Shown: positions 14,932-18,894 of the stretch, piece after piece
How positions within the stretch are numbered: position 1 is the first letter of the stretch
Layout: each line of letters opens with the position of its first letter
NCBI GenBank assembly: GCA_024233135.1
Contig: JACKPZ010000048.1
Coordinates: forward strand, 1 to 18,894
Direction: 5' to 3'
Source of the DNA: Akkermansiaceae bacterium
GTDB taxonomy: Bacteria > Verrucomicrobiota > Verrucomicrobiia > Verrucomicrobiales > Akkermansiaceae
Length of the DNA: 18,894 nucleotides
The notes under the pieces: model-generated
Told to the model about the DNA's origin: nothing
Databases searched by the model: none
The model's input: only the letters and a program-made list of their open reading frames with translations
Position numbers and translations under genes: made by a program

Positions 14932-15429
14932 TCACAGATCGCCGAGGCCGTCGGCATCGGCGTCGTCGAAGTCCATCTCGCGCACGCGTTTCTTGTCGCG
15001 CTGGAGTTCGACCTGTTTGCGCAGCGTTTCGCGCACTTCCATGCTGTTGGAGATTGCGGGGATCGTCAGCTTGGGAGTCGAGCGGTCCGAGGTGTCGAGA
15101 AAGATGGAGCCGAGTCCGGTGAGCCGCATCCACCAGGTGCGGAACAACTGCGTGTCCTTCACCCGGTAGAGCTCGATCTCATCGACATGCTGGTTGATCA
15201 CGCCCTGGGTGATGCGGATGCGTTCGCCGGTGATCTCGAAAACCCGCGTGCGGACCACCAGGAATTTCCAGACGGCATAGGCGAGCGGCAGGACCAGCGC
15301 GAGGAACGCGGGAGGGAAAAACACAGCGCCCACCACGATGCCGACCGCGGCCAGGACCGCTGCGGTGAACGGGCCGATGTTCAGCCATTGTGACGAAGTC
15401 CCCTTCCAGAGTGTTTCTTCCGCGCTCAT
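14932..15429 (-). CDS. PH-domain (bPH2, YdbS-like) membrane protein
   Basis: A 165-residue protein with two hydrophobic segments (about 17-38 and 40-58) followed by a bacterial PH domain (about 60-145: VFEITGERIRITQGVINQ, then ELYRVKDTQL and GLGSIFLDTSD) and a charged acidic tail (DFDDADAD). The layout matches the bPH2/YdbS family, membrane proteins of poorly known function. It is the first gene of a minus-strand unit with two transglutaminase-like genes; 37 bp separate it from the next start. TTGCCC-N18-CAGGAT stands 8 bases before its ATG and may be the unit's promoter. Confidence 0.85.
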   Translation of the reverse strand: MSAEETLWKGTSSQWLNIGPFTAAVLAAVGIVVGAVFFPPAFLALVLPLAYAVWKFLVVRTRVFEITGERIRITQGVINQHVDEIELYRVKDTQLFRTWWMRLTGLGSIFLDTSDRSTPKLTIPAISNSMEVRETLRKQVELQRDKKRVREMDFDDADADGLGDL

Positions 15430-15437
15430 TGCCGCGA

Positions 15438-15467
15438 ATCCTGAGTGGGACGCCGCTCACCGGGCAA
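15438..15467 (-). promoter_or_regulatory. Weak putative promoter of the PH/transglutaminase unit
   Basis: On the minus strand TTGCCC (15467-15462), an 18-base spacer and CAGGAT (15443-15438) precede the ATG at 15429 by 8 bases. The boxes are poor matches; the call rests mainly on the same spacing seen at other genes in the window. Confidence 0.22.
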
Positions 15468-15494
15468 GTGGAGAATGTGGGGCGGATTGGAATC

Positions 15495-16481
15495 TCAGCG
15501 ATGAATCCGTTCGAGAGCCTTCAGCGGGTCCCAGCGGTCGTCACCGCGCAGGACGTTTTGGACCGTATGTTCCGCCGCCGCCTTCGCGTCGAGTTGCTTG
15601 GACCAGCCGACGCGTTTGCCTGCGGCCGCGCCGGTTCCTGTGCTCTTGAACTCCGCGTAGAAGGCGGTCTTCTCGGCATCGGGCCGTCCCCAGTTGTGCC
15701 AGCCTTCGGGACGAACCACTCCGGACATCGCGGTGCGGAGAAACACCGTGCGGGCATGGTCCCGCCACGGCCGGCCCAGCCATGTCTTCACATCCGGCTC
15801 GCCGGTGATCTCGCAATCGGCGAACACCATGCCGTATTCCGTTCCCTCCGGCGTCGATGCGGCGGTGATGTAGCCGTCCTTGCGGCAGTGGATTTCGCAG
15901 TGGTCGAAGTACGAGGTGGCCGCTCCGAAGATGAAGTCAACGTGGCCTTCGATGCGGCAGTTTTTGAAATACTGGCGTCCGCGGTTTACCAGCACGGTGT
16001 CCTGCCAGCCGAGGAAGCGGCAGTTGGAGAAAATCAAGCGGTCTCCATCGGCGCGCAACGCGAGCGCCTGGCCCACCGGTCCCGCGCTGTTCTCCAGTGT
16101 CAGGTTTTCAAGGATCATGCCATCGCCGTCGATCTGGACGGTGGCTGTGGCGAAGGTGCCGATCGGCTTGCCGTCCGGGCCCGGCATGTTGGCATGCATG
16201 TGATGACGGATGATCGTGGTCTCCGGGTCCTCGCCGTGCAGTACGATGTTGCCACGCTCCCGCTGGACGTAGACGCGTTCTTCGTAGACGCCGGGTTTCA
16301 CCAGGATCAACCATGGTCTCCGGGTGCCGTTCGCCCGGCGCATGTCCGCCTTTGCCACCGCATCCTGCACCGATCGGAAGTCGCCGCTGCCGTCGGTCGC
16401 CACCACTGCGTCGGGCTTGCGTTCCCCAGCGGCGCAAAGAGCGGGGAGGAGCGAGAGAAGGAGGGCGAGCAGTCGTTTCAT
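15495..16481 (-). CDS. Secreted pectinesterase (carbohydrate esterase family 8)
   Basis: A 328-residue enzyme that removes methyl esters from pectin. It has a signal peptide (MKRLLALLLSLLPALCAAG) and the right-handed beta-helix pattern. All family signatures are readable: GVYEE (64-68), GQALAL with Gln138, WQDT with Gln160 and Asp161, VDFIFG with catalytic Asp182, and LGRPW with Arg237 and Trp239. Full length and intact. The start at 16481 is preferred because GGGAG lies 10 bases upstream; an ATG at 16490 would add MPP but leaves that site almost touching the start. It sits alone between the ribosomal terminator and the PH-domain unit, with no other pectin gene in view. Confidence 0.92.
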   Translation of the reverse strand: MKRLLALLLSLLPALCAAGERKPDAVVATDGSGDFRSVQDAVAKADMRRANGTRRPWLILVKPGVYEERVYVQRERGNIVLHGEDPETTIIRHHMHANMPGPDGKPIGTFATATVQIDGDGMILENLTLENSAGPVGQALALRADGDRLIFSNCRFLGWQDTVLVNRGRQYFKNCRIEGHVDFIFGAATSYFDHCEIHCRKDGYITAASTPEGTEYGMVFADCEITGEPDVKTWLGRPWRDHARTVFLRTAMSGVVRPEGWHNWGRPDAEKTAFYAEFKSTGTGAAAGKRVGWSKQLDAKAAAEHTVQNVLRGDDRWDPLKALERIHR

Positions 16482-16550
16482 CGGCGGCATGCTCCCAGCG
16501 CGCGCCCGGCACCGCCAGTCACAAGATCGGAGTAGTCCTCCGGCCGCGCG

Positions 16551-16588
16551 GAAACAAAAAAGCACCCGGGCGTTTCCACCCGGGTGCT
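16551..16588 (-). terminator. Intrinsic terminator of the rpsM-rpsK-rpsD unit
   Basis: AGCACCCGGG (16561-16570) and CCCGGGTGCT (16579-16588) form a perfect 10-bp stem with an 8-base loop. On the minus strand it is followed by a T-rich run (TTTTTGTTTC, 16560-16551). It lies 30 bp after the rpsD stop and before the pectinesterase start, so it separates the two genes. Confidence 0.93.
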
Positions 16589-16618
16589 CTTGAAATACCA
16601 ACCGATGAAAAAATCGGA

Positions 16619-17230
16619 TCAGCGGGAGTAAAGCTCGACGATGAGCTGCTCGTTGACGAGCGGGTCGATCTCCGAGCGCTCCGGCACGCGGGACATGGTG
16701 ACCTCGAGCTTGTCCTTGTCGACGGTGAGCCAGTCGGAGCCGGGCATCGCCTGGGTGAGGTCGGTCATGCGGACCGCGAGTTGCTGCGAGGAGGGCTTGG
16801 CGCCGACCTTGATGACGTCGCCGGGTTTCACCTGGCAGCTCGGGATGTCGACCTTGCGGCCGTTGACGGTGACGTGGCCGTGGCAGACGAGCTGGCGGGC
16901 GGCGCGGCGGGTGTTGGCGAATCCGGCGCGGTAGACGATGTTGTCGAGGCGGGATTCCAGCAGTTGCAGCATGATTTCACCGGTCACCCCGCGGCGGCGG
17001 GCGGCTTCTTCATAGTATCCGCGGAACTGCTTTTCGAGCACACCGTATTGGAAGCGGAGCTTCTGCTTCTCGCCGAGGGCGACAGCATACTCGCTCTTCT
17101 TCTTGCGGCCGGCGCGCACTCCGTGCTGTCCCGGCGGGAAATTGCGGCGTTCGAACGCCTTGGAAGGACCGAACAGCGAGACGCCGAAACGACGGCTCAG
17201 CTTCGTGGTGGGACCTGTGTAACGTGCCAT
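16619..17230 (-). CDS. rpsD: 30S ribosomal protein S4
   Basis: A 203-residue primary 16S rRNA-binding protein of normal length. The N-terminus MARYTGPTTKLSRRFG, the basic segment RNFPPGQHG, ESRLDNIVYRAGFA and the S4 RNA-binding domain (about 93-155, ARQLVCHGHVTVNGRKVDIPS) are typical. No N-terminal zinc-binding Cys cluster is present, so it is the zinc-free form. It follows rpsK after 26 bp and ends the unit, with an intrinsic terminator behind it. In many bacteria S4 represses its own operon; no known S4 target could be recognised here. No Shine-Dalgarno is visible. Confidence 0.97.
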   Translation of the reverse strand: MARYTGPTTKLSRRFGVSLFGPSKAFERRNFPPGQHGVRAGRKKKSEYAVALGEKQKLRFQYGVLEKQFRGYYEEAARRRGVTGEIMLQLLESRLDNIVYRAGFANTRRAARQLVCHGHVTVNGRKVDIPSCQVKPGDVIKVGAKPSSQQLAVRMTDLTQAMPGSDWLTVDKDKLEVTMSRVPERSEIDPLVNEQLIVELYSR

Positions 17231-17256
17231 AACGAAATTCTAGGAAAGGAGTGGGA

Positions 17257-17805
17257 TTACACGCGGCGAGCCTTCTTCGGACGGCAGCCGTTGTGCGGGA
17301 TCGGGGTCACGTCGCGGATCGACAGGATCTCCAGGCCGAGGCCTTGGACGGCGCGGACGGCGGACTCGCGGCCGGAGCCGGGGCCCTTGACGCGGACATC
17401 GACCTCCTTGAGGCCGTGGCCCATCGCCTGGCGGCAGGCGTCCTGCGAGACGATCTGGGCGGCGTAGGCGGTGCTCTTGCGGGAGCCCTTGAAGCCCATC
17501 TTGCCGGCGCTGGACCATCCGATGGCGTTGCCGTTCATGTCGGTCACGCTGACGAGCGTGTTGTTGAAAGTGGCGGTGACGTGGACGACGCCGCGGGTGA
17601 TGTTCTTCGATCCCTTGGCTTTGTGGATCTTGATTTCCTCCTCTTCACCGGCGATTTCGGCGAAGATGTCGCGTTTGGCTTCCTTCTTGGGAGCTTCCGC
17701 AGGCGCCGGCGCTTCGGCAGCGGCCGGGGTTTGGGGTGCTGGAGCTTCTGTGGGCTCAACCGGCGCCGGAGCGGCGGAATTTTGTGTGGTTTCTTCTTCG
17801 GACAT
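17257..17805 (-). CDS. rpsK: 30S ribosomal protein S11 with long N-terminal extension
   Basis: A 182-residue S11. The core from about residue 66 is canonical: SKNITRGVVHVTATFNNT, GWSSAGKMGFKGSRKSTAYAA, and the C-terminal TPIPHNGCRPKKARRV. The FNNT motif is at 80-83 instead of about 28-31 in E. coli S11, so the N-terminus is some 50 residues longer. The extra part is acidic at first, then Ala/Pro/Glu-rich, then basic (PKKEAKRD), and looks disordered. No internal ATG occurs before the core, so the extension is hard to explain as a wrong start, though a rare start codon cannot be excluded. It lies 21 bp after rpsM. Confidence 0.95.
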   Translation of the reverse strand: MSEEETTQNSAAPAPVEPTEAPAPQTPAAAEAPAPAEAPKKEAKRDIFAEIAGEEEEIKIHKAKGSKNITRGVVHVTATFNNTLVSVTDMNGNAIGWSSAGKMGFKGSRKSTAYAAQIVSQDACRQAMGHGLKEVDVRVKGPGSGRESAVRAVQGLGLEILSIRDVTPIPHNGCRPKKARRV

Positions 17806-17826
17806 GTGTCGGGATCGTTCGATGGA

Positions 17827-18195
17827 TTAGCGCTTCACGCCCACGGTCTTCTTCTTGCCCTTGCGGGTGCGCGAGTTGGTGCGGGTGCGCTGGCCGCGGA
17901 CGGGAAGGCCGCGCTTGTGGCGGATGCCGCGGTAGCAGTTGATGGAGGTGAGGCGCTTGAGCTGGGCCTGCTTCTCGCGGCGCAGGTCGCCCTCGACGAG
18001 GACACCCTCGGTCTGGATCACCTGGGCGATCTTGACGAGCTGGTCTTCCGTGAGCTGGCCCGTGCGGGTGTCGGGGTCGATCCCGGCATGCTCCAGCACC
18101 TTGGCGGCCGTCGAGCTGCCGATGCCGTACATGTAGGGGAGAGAAGCCTCGATGCGCTTCTCGTTTGGAATTTCGATGCCTAGGATGCGTGCCAT
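17827..18195 (-). CDS. rpsM: 30S ribosomal protein S13
   Basis: A 122-residue S13 of normal length. It contacts 16S rRNA in the small-subunit head and the P-site tRNA. Typical features are MARILGIEIPNEKRIEASLPYMYGIG at the start in two overlapping motifs, the LTSINCYRGIRHKRGLPVRGQRT core, and the basic tail GKKKTVGVKR. It is the first gene of the unit; rpmJ and infA, often upstream elsewhere, are replaced by a divergent MoxR gene. A promoter-like pair lies 67 bp upstream. No Shine-Dalgarno is seen. Confidence 0.97.
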   Translation of the reverse strand: MARILGIEIPNEKRIEASLPYMYGIGSSTAAKVLEHAGIDPDTRTGQLTEDQLVKIAQVIQTEGVLVEGDLRREKQAQLKRLTSINCYRGIRHKRGLPVRGQRTRTNSRTRKGKKKTVGVKR

Positions 18196-18261
18196 GTTGT
18201 GCGTGGGTTCGCGTGTGCGCGGAAAAGTGCCAGGAGTCCTTGGAGGTCCCGCGGGGCGGGT

Positions 18262-18289
18262 GGTTTAGCAGACGATCGGAGGCTGGCAA
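18262..18289 (-). promoter_or_regulatory. Putative promoter of the rpsM-rpsK-rpsD unit
   Basis: On the minus strand TTGCCA (18289-18284), a 16-base spacer and TAAACC (18267-18262) give a sigma-70-like promoter. A leader of roughly 60 bases would follow, with CCCGCGGG and CGCG-CACA-CGCG inverted repeats, before the ATG at 18195. Confidence 0.5.
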
Positions 18290-18312
18290 GCCGGAAATCG
18301 AAATTTTCCGGC
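18290..18312. promoter_or_regulatory. Inverted repeat GCCGGAAA-N7-TTTCCGGC between divergent promoters
   Basis: Perfect 8-base arms (18290-18297 and 18305-18312) flank 7 bases. The site directly adjoins the -35 box of the ribosomal promoter and lies 40 bp from that of the MoxR gene. It could bind a regulator of either gene. It is upstream of both predicted transcripts, so it would act as DNA. Confidence 0.4.
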
Positions 18313-18352
18313 GCTTTCGAAAAACGCCCGCGTCCGGCGCGTTGATCCCTTC

Positions 18353-18380
18353 TGGACAAAACAAAGCGCCTCCCTAGCTT
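18353..18380 (+). promoter_or_regulatory. Putative promoter of the MoxR-type gene
   Basis: TGGACA (18353-18358), a 16-base spacer and TAGCTT (18375-18380) precede the ATG at 18400 by 19 bases. The -35 box matches at 5 of 6 positions, the -10 box at 3 of 6. Confidence 0.4.
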
Positions 18381-18399
18381 CGCTTCGTTGCCGCATCCT

Positions 18400-18894
18400 A
18401 TGGAAACCACGATCGACCCCGCCCAGCAGCTTCCGCCCGACGACGTCGCCGCCATCGACCAACTGGGAGAAACCTACCGGCGCTTCCGGGCGGAGCTCGG
18501 AAAAGTCATCGTCGGCCAGGACCAGGTGATCGAGGAACTGGCGATCTGCCTGTTCGCCCGCGGCCACGCCCTGCTGATGGGGGTGCCGGGGCTCGCGAAG
18601 ACGCTGCTGGTTTCCTCGGTGGCCCAGACCTTCGACCTTTCGTTCAATCGGATCCAGTTCACGCCGGACCTGATGCCCGCCGACATCACCGGCACCGACA
18701 TCATCCAGGAATCCGGCGTCGGCGGCCGCCGCGAGTTCGAATTCGTCAAGGGGCCGGTCTTCGCGAACATCGTGCTGGCGGATGAAATCAACCGCGCGCC
18801 CGCGAAGACCCAGTCGGCCATGCTCGAGGCGATGCAGGAAAACAAGGTGACCGTGCTCGGCCAGACCTACACGCTGCAGCCGCCGTTCTTCGTG
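18400..18894 (+). CDS. MoxR-family AAA+ ATPase, 5' part
   Basis: The first 165 residues of a MoxR-type ATPase, cut by the window end. Walker A is GVPGLAKT (61-68) and Walker B is IVLADE (124-129), followed by INRAPAKTQSAMLEAMQE, the MoxR signature. FTPDLMPADITG and EFVKGPVFAN are also typical. MoxR proteins act as chaperone-like ATPases and usually work with DUF58/VWA-domain partners encoded next to them, which would lie beyond the window. The ATG at 18400 is chosen because METTIDPAQQ leads to the conserved EVIVGQD-like segment (KVIVGQD, 35-41). No Shine-Dalgarno is visible. It is divergent from rpsM across 204 bp. Confidence 0.93.
   Translation, partial: METTIDPAQQLPPDDVAAIDQLGETYRRFRAELGKVIVGQDQVIEELAICLFARGHALLMGVPGLAKTLLVSSVAQTFDLSFNRIQFTPDLMPADITGTDIIQESGVGGRREFEFVKGPVFANIVLADEINRAPAKTQSAMLEAMQENKVTVLGQTYTLQPPFFV

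Noticed and set aside
16603..16618. Second terminator hairpin CCGAT-GAAAAA-ATCGG after rpsD
   Set aside because: The stem is 5 bp with no T-run of its own; the perfect 10-bp hairpin just downstream explains termination.

Overview
The window is about 19 kb of GC-rich bacterial chromosome with dense coding on both strands. No tRNA, rRNA, insertion sequence, prophage, integron or CRISPR array was seen. The gene set suggests a Verrucomicrobiota bacterium, probably Verrucomicrobiales: secreted InlB-repeat/Ig/jelly-roll modules, a GYF_2 (DUF4339) protein with a huge Ala/Glu/Arg coil, a Na+-pumping methylmalonyl-CoA decarboxylase, a pectinesterase, and few Shine-Dalgarno sites. The taxon is an inference from gene content and style, because no rRNA is present.

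Layout. 1-1044 (+) is the 3' end of a modular secreted protein. 1059-4653 (-) is a compact four-gene operon, mmdA-mmdD-mmdC-mmdB, for a sodium-translocating methylmalonyl-CoA (or related) decarboxylase. Its last three genes are joined by ATGA stop/start overlaps. 4784-8014 (-) is a 1076-residue GYF-GYF-coil-GYF-membrane protein. 8141-8800 (-) is an unrecognised protein, divergent from a small GNAT-like protein (8891-9169, +). On the plus strand follow a 60-residue lipoprotein (9317-9499), an atypical SDR/DUF2867 protein (9578-11029) and an MscS-type channel (11070-12623). The channel gene overlaps by 7 bp the convergent gene of a small repeat lipoprotein (12617-13018, -). 13174-15429 (-) is an operon of a PH-domain membrane protein and two transglutaminase-like proteins. 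15495-16481 (-) is a secreted pectinesterase. 16619-18195 (-) is the ribosomal protein cluster rpsM-rpsK-rpsD, closed by a strong intrinsic terminator. The start of a MoxR-type AAA+ ATPase gene (18400 to the window end, +) diverges from it.

How the genes work together. The mmd genes together give a full membrane complex: carboxyltransferase, membrane anchor, biotin carrier and Na+-pumping subunit. Such complexes couple decarboxylation in a succinate-to-propionate route to a sodium gradient. The PH/transglutaminase genes form a second co-transcribed unit. The ribosomal genes are a shortened alpha operon without rpoA or rplQ after rpsD. The rest look like single-gene units.

I did not find a clear new defence or mobile system. 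The most interesting signals are: promoter-like elements placed so close to several start codons that their mRNAs would be leaderless; the coil protein, whose DNA has a 42-bp period and is open in nearly every frame; an acidic Ala/Pro-rich N-terminal extension of ribosomal protein S11; and several perfect inverted repeats at promoters. All are pattern observations that need outside tests.
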